Below, piece after piece: positions 1 through 6,009 of a stretch of DNA of 13,441 nt; position 1 is the stretch's first letter; each line of letters begins with the position of its first letter. The stretch covers positions 1 through 13,441 of the forward strand of contig JAULYE010000001.1 in the NCBI GenBank assembly GCA_032118015.1. The letters are read 5' to 3'. The notes under the pieces are model-generated. The model had not been told where the DNA came from, ran no database searches, and saw nothing but the letters and a program-made list of their open reading frames with translations. The position numbers and the translations under genes are program-made. Source of the DNA: Casp-actino8 sp032118015. Lineage in GTDB: Bacteria > Actinomycetota > Acidimicrobiia > Acidimicrobiales > Ilumatobacteraceae.

Positions 1-1385
1 CCTTCAGAACCACTACGGCGGCCGGCGGAGGCACCGCGAGCGAAACGCTCGAAGATCAATTCCCGTTCGTCCGGAGCAACACCTGGACCGTGATCCTCGA
101 CGGTGATCCACACACTGGGTGGGATGGAACTGGTCTCAGGGATGAGCACGGTGATGTCGAGATCTCCACCGCCATAAGCCATACCGTTGTCGATGAGATT
201 GGCGACGACGCGCGCCAGGCGTCGGCGATCGCCGCGAATGATCAATTCCTCTGCTCCAGGAGTGACAGTGAGGCGGGTCGCTGGGGCACTGCTGATGGCG
301 ATCGCCTGACGGACGAATTCGGCAACTCCGAACTCTTCGAACTCGAGTCGAATCGCGCCAGCATCGAATCGCGAGATTTCGAGGAGATCTTCCACGAGGA
401 CTTGGAAGCGATGGACATCAGCAACGAGAAGGTCCAATGCGACTTGAGCACGCTCGGGCATTTCTGCTCGTCTGGCTTGCATGACCTCGACGGATGTCGT
501 CATCGTCATCAGAGGTGATCGCAGTTCATGACTGACGTCGGAGGTGAATCGATTGTCGCGCTCGATCCGAGTCTGCAGTGCACGTGCCATCTCGTTGAAC
601 GAGGTGGTGATCATTTCCAGATCTGGATCGTCCGTAGTCTCCATGCGGGTCTCGAGACGTCCACCAGCAATGGCTTGTGCTGCACGACTTGCAGCTGTCA
701 ATGGTCGAACCGCACGAGATGCAGCGACGATGCCGAGAAGAACCCCGAGCACTGTGGTCACCGCTGTGGCGAGGATGAGAATGTTGCTGATGCTGCTGAG
801 CGTCGAGCGAACATCATCGAGAAGAGCCAACTCCACATAGACCGCTCGCTGTGGTGAACCGTTGGTCTGGAATTCGAGAGGGAAGCCCATCGCCAGGTAG
901 AGACTGTCACCCACTTCGACGCGCATGTACTGGGGGAGATTGCTGATCAGAACATCTTGGATGAGTTCTGGGGGCGCGGGATTGTCGGCGAACTGCTGTG
1001 TGACTCCACTCCACTGGTCACCAACAATGAGTCCCGATAGGCGAAGTGCGTTCGTTGTCATCTCGCTGCGTGCATTGTCGGCGCCGCTCTGAATCCACTT
1101 GCCCACCTGCTTGGCATTGGGCGACGCCGCATTCAATGCGGCGGTTTCGCGATCCTCTACGACGCTCGAACGCGTCAAATTGGATGTGGAGACGGCCAAG
1201 AAAGCTGAAAGGGCGAGACTTCCGAGACCGAAGGTCATGAGGATGCGGGCCCTCAGACCAAATCTGCCGAGACGACGGCGACGATTCGTTTGGGTGTCGG
1301 GGAGGACGATTCCGCGCGGGTCGAGTGATGGCCTGACCGACAAGTCGCTCGAAGGCAACCCGCCCGAGGGACTGTGCGCATCCAT
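1..1385 (-). CDS. Sensor histidine kinase (HAMP/HisKA/HATPase), 3' end off the left edge
   Basis: This is a membrane sensor kinase that should autophosphorylate on His and pass the phosphate to the response regulator encoded just upstream. The 461 residues in the window show a basic N-terminus, a first membrane helix at about 35–58, an extracytoplasmic sensor region, and a second helix at about 201–222. A HAMP linker (about 223–275) leads into the H-box SHELRSPL with His286. The ATP-binding domain shows the N-box NLIDNGMAYG (first Asn at 396) and the G1 box DHGPG (Asp431). The later G2 box lies beyond base 1, so the gene is truncated only by the window. The ATG at 1385 lies 9 bases after the regulator's stop; no strong Shine-Dalgarno is visible, so coupled translation is likely. 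Architecture and partner resemble actinobacterial MtrB, but the sensor domain alone does not prove orthology. The family call is secure; the signal sensed is unknown. Confidence 0.95.
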   Translation of the reverse strand, partial: MDAHSPSGGLPSSDLSVRPSLDPRGIVLPDTQTNRRRRLGRFGLRARILMTFGLGSLALSAFLAVSTSNLTRSSVVEDRETAALNAASPNAKQVGKWIQSGADNARSEMTTNALRLSGLIVGDQWSGVTQQFADNPAPPELIQDVLISNLPQYMRVEVGDSLYLAMGFPLEFQTNGSPQRAVYVELALLDDVRSTLSSISNILILATAVTTVLGVLLGIVAASRAVRPLTAASRAAQAIAGGRLETRMETTDDPDLEMITTSFNEMARALQTRIERDNRFTSDVSHELRSPLMTMTTSVEVMQARRAEMPERAQVALDLLVADVHRFQVLVEDLLEISRFDAGAIRLEFEEFGVAEFVRQAIAISSAPATRLTVTPGAEELIIRGDRRRLARVVANLIDNGMAYGGGDLDITVLIPETSSIPPSVWITVEDHGPGVAPDERELIFERFARGASAGRRSGSE

Positions 1386-1394
1386 CTGGATCGT

Positions 1395-2075
1395 TCAGCC
1401 CTGGAGCCGGTAACCGAGACCGCGTACGGTCACGACGTGACGCGGATTGGCGGAGTCCTCTTCGACCTTGGTGCGGAGACGACGAATGTGCACGTCGACG
1501 AGCCGGCCATCTCCGAAATAGCCATACCCCCAGACCTGGTCGAGCAACTGTTCGCGACTGAGGACTTTGCCCGGATTCTGTGCCAGCTCGCAAATGAGGC
1601 GGAACTCGGTCTTGGTGAGATGGACCTCGACTCCGCCTTTGAGCACCATGCCTTCATCAGGAAGTACCTCGAGTTCGCCGAATGTCAATGTGGGCTGACT
1701 CGGGTTTGCAGGACGAGCGCGCCGCAAAAGAGCTCGAATGCGCGCTGATAGTTCTTTGGGGGCGAAAGGTTTGGTCAGGTAGTCGTCGGCTCCAGCTTCG
1801 AGTCCGGCCACGACGTCGTGTGTGTCGGCTCGGGCTGTGACCATGACGATCGGAACATCGCTCGACTTGCGGATCGTTCGGCACAATTCGAATCCATCGA
1901 TGCCCGGCAGCATGATGTCGATCAGCACCACATCGGCGGGCTGGCGGAGAAAGAGGATCACGGCCTCTTCGCCACTCGCTGCTTCGTCGACATCCCACCC
2001 CTCGTCTTCGAGAGCAAGCTTGACTGCTGCGCGAATGCGATCGTCGTCCTCGACCGCCAGGATCCTCGTTGTCAC
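1395..2075 (-). CDS. OmpR/PhoB-family response regulator (MtrA-like)
   Basis: This is a two-domain transcription regulator of 226 residues, the usual family length. The receiver domain (about 4–115) has the acidic pocket E9-D10-D11, phospho-acceptor Asp53 in LIDIMLPG, Thr80 and Lys102. The winged-helix DNA-binding domain (about 130–225) carries the typical motifs EFRLICELA, WGYGYFGDGRLVDVHIRRLR and VRGLGYRL. It sits directly before the kinase gene, 9 bases apart, so the two form one two-component system. The layout and the WGY…RLVDVH segment recall MtrA, which in other Actinobacteria controls cell-wall and division genes; that role is inference here. The start is a GTG, the only candidate before an in-frame TAG at 2103–2105. 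No Shine-Dalgarno is visible. Confidence 0.95.
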   Translation of the reverse strand: MTTRILAVEDDDRIRAAVKLALEDEGWDVDEAASGEEAVILFLRQPADVVLIDIMLPGIDGFELCRTIRKSSDVPIVMVTARADTHDVVAGLEAGADDYLTKPFAPKELSARIRALLRRARPANPSQPTLTFGELEVLPDEGMVLKGGVEVHLTKTEFRLICELAQNPGKVLSREQLLDQVWGYGYFGDGRLVDVHIRRLRTKVEEDSANPRHVVTVRGLGYRLQG

Positions 2076-2081
2076 ACGCCC

Positions 2082-2087
2082 ATCTTG
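2082..2087 (-). promoter_or_regulatory. Weak candidate -10 box for the response regulator
   Basis: The minus strand reads CAAGAT followed by exactly 6 bases and then the GTG start at 2075. It keeps the second-position A and final T of a -10 element but lacks the first T. The spacing matches the better TANNNT–N6–start sites elsewhere in the window. It could mark a leaderless transcript; alone it is weak. Confidence 0.2.
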
Positions 2088-2138
2088 CCCGATGGAGCAC
2101 TGCTAGTTGTGCTCACCTGGGAAACGATTGCATTCTCA

Positions 2139-2152
2139 CCCGTGATCACAGG
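2139..2152. promoter_or_regulatory. Palindrome between the phosphatase and regulator genes
   Basis: The sequence cccgtgatcacagg has a perfect 8-base core GTGATCAC (2142–2149) extended by CC/GG across one mismatch. It lies in the 81-base gap between the phosphatase stop and the regulator start, about 65 bases upstream of that start. It could be an operator or a short hairpin after the phosphatase gene. No T-run follows on either strand. Function unknown. Confidence 0.25.
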
Positions 2153-2156
2153 CTTT

Positions 2157-2963
2157 TCATGCGAGGAGATCGATCAGATCTTTGTGAATTCCGGGCGAAC
2201 TCGCAAGGACGTCACCGTGGGAGACGGGGTGGCCGGAGAAGTCCGTCACGATCGCCCCCGCCTCCTGAGCAATGAGCATCCCGGCGGCGACATCCCACGG
2301 TTGCAGATTTCGTTCCCAGTATGCATCGAGGCGTCCCGAGGCGACAGCGCACAAATCGAGTGAGGCCGCACCCATTCGCCTGATGTCGCGCAGGCGCTGA
2401 CCCTGAGCCGCCAGAACATCCAGTTGTTGACGTCGGATCTCGGAGTTGTAGGAAAACCCTGTTCCGATGAGTGCAAGAGAGAGTGACGTCTGCTCAGAGC
2501 ATCGCAAGACTCGGCCATTGGACCAAGATCCATGCCCTCGTGCTGCGACGAACAGTTCTCGGCTTTCTGGAGCGTGTATGGCTGCAGCAATGGGACCCTG
2601 GGCATCACTGGCTGCAATCGATACGGCGTAAGCCGCAAGTCCGAAGGCGAAGTTCGTCGTGCCATCGATTGGATCGACGATCCATGTGATGCCCGTGGAA
2701 CTCGAAGTGGGATCGGACTCTTCACCAATGACTCCGTCCCCCGGGCGGATGTCCGCGAGAAGTGAGCGAATCATCGACTCAGCGCGTGTGTCCCATTCGG
2801 TCACCAGATCGGTGGGGGAGGACTTCGTTTCGATGCGGTCGATTCCGGATCTGCGTCCATCCGCGACCATGGAGCCGACATCGCGGGCGATACGTGCCGC
2901 AATGTTCATCAGCCGGAGCGGGTCGACGGCGTCGTCAGTGCGCCCAGGAGGTATTCGTGACAT
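2157..2963 (-). CDS. Inositol monophosphatase family protein
   Basis: This is a metal-dependent sugar-phosphate phosphatase of 268 residues, a normal length for the SuhB/IMPase family. The three metal-binding blocks are present: GEES (E81, E82), WIVDPIDGTTNF (D97, D100, T102) and the C-terminal WDVAAG (D224). Also typical are the MGAASLDLCAVASGRLDAYWE region and the final EAGA motif. The likely substrate is inositol-1-phosphate, but relatives hydrolyse histidinol phosphate, fructose-1,6-bisphosphate or PAP, and sequence alone does not decide. The ATG at 2963 shares its A with the stop of the preceding small membrane protein (TGATG), which argues for this start and for coupled translation. The reading frame stays open far upstream, antisense to the glycosyltransferase gene; that extension is not coding. 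A mannosyl-donor synthase across the divergent promoter allows a link to inositol/mannose lipids, but this is speculative. Confidence 0.95.
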   Translation of the reverse strand: MSRIPPGRTDDAVDPLRLMNIAARIARDVGSMVADGRRSGIDRIETKSSPTDLVTEWDTRAESMIRSLLADIRPGDGVIGEESDPTSSSTGITWIVDPIDGTTNFAFGLAAYAVSIAASDAQGPIAAAIHAPESRELFVAARGHGSWSNGRVLRCSEQTSLSLALIGTGFSYNSEIRRQQLDVLAAQGQRLRDIRRMGAASLDLCAVASGRLDAYWERNLQPWDVAAGMLIAQEAGAIVTDFSGHPVSHGDVLASSPGIHKDLIDLLA

Positions 2964-3232
2964 CAGCGGGAGGTGGAGGGAGAAGAAATGTCTCGCCACT
3001 CGCCGAGGGCTCGCAGTACGAGGACCGCAACGATGGCAGTTCCTCCCGCAGCAACGACTGCTCCTGTGAACAATCCGAAACCGAGCGGGAGTGCATTGTC
3101 GCCGGAGTACTGAATGTCGACAAGGGCATAGCCGATGAGCCCTCCTGCAAGTCCGCCCAAAATGATGCTGACGAATGCAAGAATGCGCGCAAACGGTGAG
3201 GGCAATGCCGAGAGGGGACGCTGTTCCACCAT
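2963..3232 (-). CDS. Small two-helix membrane protein, function unknown
   Basis: I do not recognise the family. The 89-residue product has a short N-terminus, a Gly-rich hydrophobic segment (residues about 15–37, with IILGGLAGGLIGYAL), a short polar loop, and a second hydrophobic segment (about 49–73). A charged tail EWRDISSPSTSR follows. It is therefore probably an integral membrane protein with two helices. I chose the ATG at 3232 because a TACGAT hexamer sits exactly 6 bases before it, fitting a leaderless start. An in-frame ATG at 3307 would add 25 residues rich in Trp, Arg and Pro. The stop overlaps the start of the phosphatase gene by one base, so the two are cotranslated. The open frame continues further upstream into the divergent glycosyltransferase gene, which I treat as a shadow. 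Confidence 0.75.
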   Translation of the reverse strand: MVEQRPLSALPSPFARILAFVSIILGGLAGGLIGYALVDIQYSGDNALPLGFGLFTGAVVAAGGTAIVAVLVLRALGEWRDISSPSTSR

Positions 3233-3238
3233 GGAACG

Positions 3239-3244
3239 ATCGTA
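3239..3244 (-). promoter_or_regulatory. Candidate -10 box, leaderless start of the small membrane protein
   Basis: On the minus strand TACGAT (TANNNT) is followed by 6 bases and the ATG at 3232, so transcription would begin at or next to the start codon. No Shine-Dalgarno precedes this ATG, which fits a leaderless mRNA. No good -35 hexamer is seen. Confidence 0.45.
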
Positions 3245-3332
3245 GGCGGAAACGATCGAACGCGGACTGATGCGGTCTTGCGGCCACCATCGACTGGGTT
3301 CTGGCATCAGCAGCCGGATTGGACGAACGGCA

Positions 3333-3338
3333 TAGGAT
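3333..3338 (+). promoter_or_regulatory. Candidate -10 box, possible leaderless start of the glycosyltransferase
   Basis: TAGGAT is followed by 6 bases and the GTG at 3345, giving a predicted transcription start on the start codon. The AGGA inside it could instead serve as a weak Shine-Dalgarno 7 bases from the GTG, so the two readings compete. No clear -35 hexamer is seen. Confidence 0.4.
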
Positions 3339-3344
3339 CGCCCC

Positions 3345-4151
3345 GTGCGCACGGGTGTTGATCGAGAAGGGGCCCGAGAGTTGTCTGGCAGCGGCTGCGT
3401 GGTCGTGATCCCCACGTACAACGAGGTCGACAATGTGCCCGAACTGCTCAGCCGGGTTCTTGGTGCTCTTGCGCAAGTGAATGTCCTCGTCGTCGATGAC
3501 AACAGCCCCGATGGAACCGCTGATGCCGTCGAAGCCTTCGCTCGGTCCTGGAGCGAATCGATGAATCAGGACGACCGCGTGCGAGTGCTGCGACGCAGAA
3601 CCAAAGATGGTCTGGGGGCGGCGTATCGAGCGGGTTTCGCTGAGGCTCTGACGGCGGGGGCGCACGTCTGTGTTCAGATGGATGCCGACTTGTCTCACGA
3701 TCCGAATTACCTGCCCGAGATCATCGCTGCCGTCGTCATGGGAGCCGATGCTTCGATCGGCAGTCGCTACACACCTGGCGGTCGAATCGAGAATTGGCCG
3801 CCGCTTCGACGGTTCTTGTCGCGGTGGGGGAATCGCTTTGCGGCTGGCATGCTCGGACTCGCTGTCAATGACGCAACGAGCGGGTACCGCGCGTATTCGC
3901 GTCGGATTCTCGAGGAGATGGATTTCGCAACAGTTGGGGCCGAGGGGTATGGCTTCCAAGTTGAGATGACACATCGAGCAGTTCGTAGCGGTGCGCGCAT
4001 CGTGGAGATTCCGATTCTCTTCAAGGATCGTGTTCGTGGCGAATCGAAATTGACTCATCACATCATCGGTGAGGCATTCACTCTCGTCATCGGACTCTGG
4101 TTCCGGGACCGTCTGATGCAACGCGGGTACCGTCGACGGAACAATGCGTGA
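3345..4151 (+). CDS. Polyprenol-phosphate mannose synthase-like glycosyltransferase (GT2)
   Basis: A cytosolic, membrane-associated GT-A enzyme of 268 residues, expected to transfer a sugar (by family, mannose from GDP-mannose) to polyprenyl phosphate. The product would be a lipid-linked donor for cell-envelope or protein mannosylation. It shows the nucleotide-binding start VVIPTYNEVDNVPELL (19–34), VLVVDDNSPDGTAD (47–60), and the metal-binding D113-A-D115 in QMDADLSHDP. Later come the DPM-type segments GSRYTPGGRIENWP (139–152), NDATSGYRAY and the C-terminal RVRGESKL. No membrane helices or fused acyltransferase domain are present, unlike some mycobacterial Ppm1 proteins. The start is GTG 3345, leaving 17 residues before the first strand. 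The 3' end overlaps dinB by 8 bases, so the two are cotranscribed. The DPM-type call is strong; the sugar is inferred. Confidence 0.93.
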   Translation: MRTGVDREGARELSGSGCVVVIPTYNEVDNVPELLSRVLGALAQVNVLVVDDNSPDGTADAVEAFARSWSESMNQDDRVRVLRRRTKDGLGAAYRAGFAEALTAGAHVCVQMDADLSHDPNYLPEIIAAVVMGADASIGSRYTPGGRIENWPPLRRFLSRWGNRFAAGMLGLAVNDATSGYRAYSRRILEEMDFATVGAEGYGFQVEMTHRAVRSGARIVEIPILFKDRVRGESKLTHHIIGEAFTLVIGLWFRDRLMQRGYRRRNNA

Positions 4152-5562
4152 TAGATCTCATGTTGATCCAGGCGATGATCCGAATTCTGTGAACATCCGA
4201 ACCATTCTCCACGTCGACATGGATGCGTTCTATGTCTCAGTGGAAATGCGTCGCCATCGTGAACTGCGCGGGCAGCCAGTGGTCGTCGGAGGATCCGGAA
4301 TGCGCGGTGTTGTCGCTGCCGCGAATTATGAGGCACGCAGGTTCGGAGTCTTCTCGGCGATGCCGGCGTCGCGCGCTCGCAGACTGTGTCCACACGCGGT
4401 CTTTCTCCCCGGGGATCACGGTCACTACATGGACGTCAGTCGAGATGTGATGAACATTTTCGAAGAGTTCACTCCGCTCGTCGAGCCCATCGCTCTGGAT
4501 GAGGCCTTTCTCGACGTATCAGGCTCGCTGAATCTGTTCGGTGACGGACCGACCATCGCTCAGCGCATTCGCGATCGCATTGCATCCGACCTCGATTTGC
4601 CCTGTTCAGTCGGAGTCGCCCCGTCGAAGTTCATCGCCAAACTGGCCTCGAAACGGGCAAAACCCCTTTTACGAGGAGACAGAGTCGAGCCCGGTCTCGG
4701 AGTACTTGTTGTGGTGCCGGGTGCAGAACTCGATTTCCTGCGACCGTTGCCGGTAGCCGAGCTGTGGGGTGTCGGCCCAGCAACACTGGCAAAGTTGGAG
4801 CGCGTCGGTGTTCGTACAGTTGCCGATCTTTCCGAATTGGATCTGCCTGTTCTCGAACGGATCGTAGGTCGGGCCCATGGTCGTCACCTCAACGATCTGG
4901 CGTGGGCGAGGGACAGCCGACCTGTCGTTGTCGAACGCGAGGCGAAATCGATCGGACGTGAGGAGACCTACGCACATGATCTCTTCGACGAGACAGCTAT
5001 TCACTCAGAGCTCGTTCGGCTCTGCGACGATGTGGCGTCTCGTGTACGTGCGGTGAACCGCGCCGCTCGAACGATCACGATCAAGGTCCGCTGGTCGACC
5101 TTCGACACGGTGACTCGCTCGGTGACACCAGGGGCACCGATGTCGACAGGGCCAGCGATGACCCAAACTCTCGAACCTGTGCTGGCTTCACTGGGTCGAC
5201 CGAGTGGAATTCGGCTCCTTGGTGTGAGCGTCAGTGGACTGTGCGAACCGGTCGAGCAACTGTCGTTGCTCGATGAATTGGGTTCGATCGAATCGGCGAC
5301 GGCATCGGACCGCGACCGTGCATGGAACCCTGCGAGTGCCGCAGTGGATGCGATTCGCCAAAAATTCGGTCGATCGGCTATTTCTCCAGCGAGCGCGGTC
5401 CAGTCGATGTCGCGATCGTCCCCCTGGGGTCCGATGCCGGATCCGGAGACTCTGACGGAGCAAGTCTCGCGAAGGGGTGGAGCCGGTAGCCCTGAGCGGC
5501 ATGCCATGCCGGGTCGGACCGAAAATGCGGAGCAACCTTTCGAAGACGGCGCCGAGGGTTGA
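4144..5562 (+). CDS. dinB: DNA polymerase IV (Y-family translesion polymerase)
   Basis: An error-prone polymerase that copies across damaged template bases. Catalytic acidic residues are in place: D25 and D27 in HVDMDAFYVSVE, then D119 and E120 in ALDEAFLDVSG. Other hallmarks are VVVGGSGMRGVVAAANYEARRFGVFSAMP split over residues 47–74, the thumb start CSVGVAPSKFIAKLAS, the helix-hairpin-helix region LWGVGPATLAKLERVGV, and the little-finger domain KSIGREETY. EQLSLL (371–376) resembles a sliding-clamp-binding motif. After it comes a low-complexity tail of nearly 100 residues rich in Ser, Pro and Gly; total length is 472 residues, somewhat long for the family. The ATG at 4144 overlaps the end of the glycosyltransferase gene; a GTG at 4189, closer to the first strand, is an alternative start. 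Confidence 0.96.
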   Translation: MRDRSHVDPGDDPNSVNIRTILHVDMDAFYVSVEMRRHRELRGQPVVVGGSGMRGVVAAANYEARRFGVFSAMPASRARRLCPHAVFLPGDHGHYMDVSRDVMNIFEEFTPLVEPIALDEAFLDVSGSLNLFGDGPTIAQRIRDRIASDLDLPCSVGVAPSKFIAKLASKRAKPLLRGDRVEPGLGVLVVVPGAELDFLRPLPVAELWGVGPATLAKLERVGVRTVADLSELDLPVLERIVGRAHGRHLNDLAWARDSRPVVVEREAKSIGREETYAHDLFDETAIHSELVRLCDDVASRVRAVNRAARTITIKVRWSTFDTVTRSVTPGAPMSTGPAMTQTLEPVLASLGRPSGIRLLGVSVSGLCEPVEQLSLLDELGSIESATASDRDRAWNPASAAVDAIRQKFGRSAISPASAVQSMSRSSPWGPMPDPETLTEQVSRRGGAGSPERHAMPGRTENAEQPFEDGAEG

Positions 5563-5600
5563 CCCTGTCCGTACCCCCGTCCGGCATCGGCGGTCCTGCG

Positions 5601-5629
5601 TTGCCATTCACGCTCGACTCTGGGAGACT
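5601..5629 (+). promoter_or_regulatory. Weak candidate promoter before the DUF3040 gene
   Basis: TTGCCA (5601–5606) and GAGACT (5624–5629) are 17 bases apart in the 107-base gap after dinB. The -35 is fair; the -10 keeps only A2, A4 and T6. It would give a short leader containing the strong Shine-Dalgarno. Confidence 0.3.
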
Positions 5630-5655
5630 GAAAGGGCTGGTCCTCAGCTGAGAAC

Positions 5656-5663
5656 AAGGAGGT
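5656..5663 (+). promoter_or_regulatory. Perfect Shine-Dalgarno of the DUF3040 gene
   Basis: AAGGAGGT matches the anti-Shine-Dalgarno of 16S rRNA over eight bases and ends 6 bases before the GTG at 5670. It fixes that start and stands out because most other genes here lack a clear site. Confidence 0.75.
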
Positions 5664-5669
5664 GGAACC

Positions 5670-6005
5670 GTGGCACTGTCCGATGACGAACAGCGCATCC
5701 TGCGCCAGATCGAACAAGAGTTGCAGAACGACTCGAAATTCGCCCAAGCCGTATCCCCTTCGGGTCTGTACACGCATTCGGTACGAACCGTCCGCTGGGC
5801 GATCGTGGGTCTTGCCGTGAGCCTCGCGGTCCTTGTCGTTCTCCTCCAGGTACATTTTCTTGCAGCCTTTGCAATGTTCATTGGCATGGTTGCCTTGCTC
5901 GCAGTGATCGAGCGCAACGCTCGGGCAATGGGCAAAGCAGGAATTCAAGATGTGGCAGGAGCGATCCGCAAGGCGCGGATGTCCGCCGGTCGCCGATTCC
6001 CCTGA
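5670..6005 (+). CDS. DUF3040 family membrane protein
   Basis: This 111-residue protein begins with the family signature LSDDEQRILRQIEQEL (3–18), followed by a short linker and two adjacent membrane helices (about 42–60 and 62–80). The cytoplasmic tail is basic (ERNARAMGKAG…RKARMSAGRRF). DUF3040 proteins are widespread in Actinobacteria and have no established function. In several of these genomes they lie next to mraZ and the division/cell-wall cluster, often near dinB. Here dinB is 107 bases upstream but no mraZ or rsmH is visible. GTG 5670 is chosen because of the ideal Shine-Dalgarno. The stop lies only 4 bases from the convergent transglutaminase stop, leaving no room for a separate terminator. 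Confidence 0.92.
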   Translation: MALSDDEQRILRQIEQELQNDSKFAQAVSPSGLYTHSVRTVRWAIVGLAVSLAVLVVLLQVHFLAAFAMFIGMVALLAVIERNARAMGKAGIQDVAGAIRKARMSAGRRFP

Positions 6006-6009
6006 GTTG

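Noticed and set aside
90..857. Plus-strand open frames across the kinase gene
   Set aside because: The minus-strand kinase has its H-box, N-box and G1 box across the same bases; the plus frames are shadows.
2964..4121. Long minus-strand open frame continuing upstream of the phosphatase start
   Set aside because: It is antisense to the well-supported glycosyltransferase gene and shows no recognisable domain. Its openness reflects codon bias. The phosphatase family begins normally at 2963.
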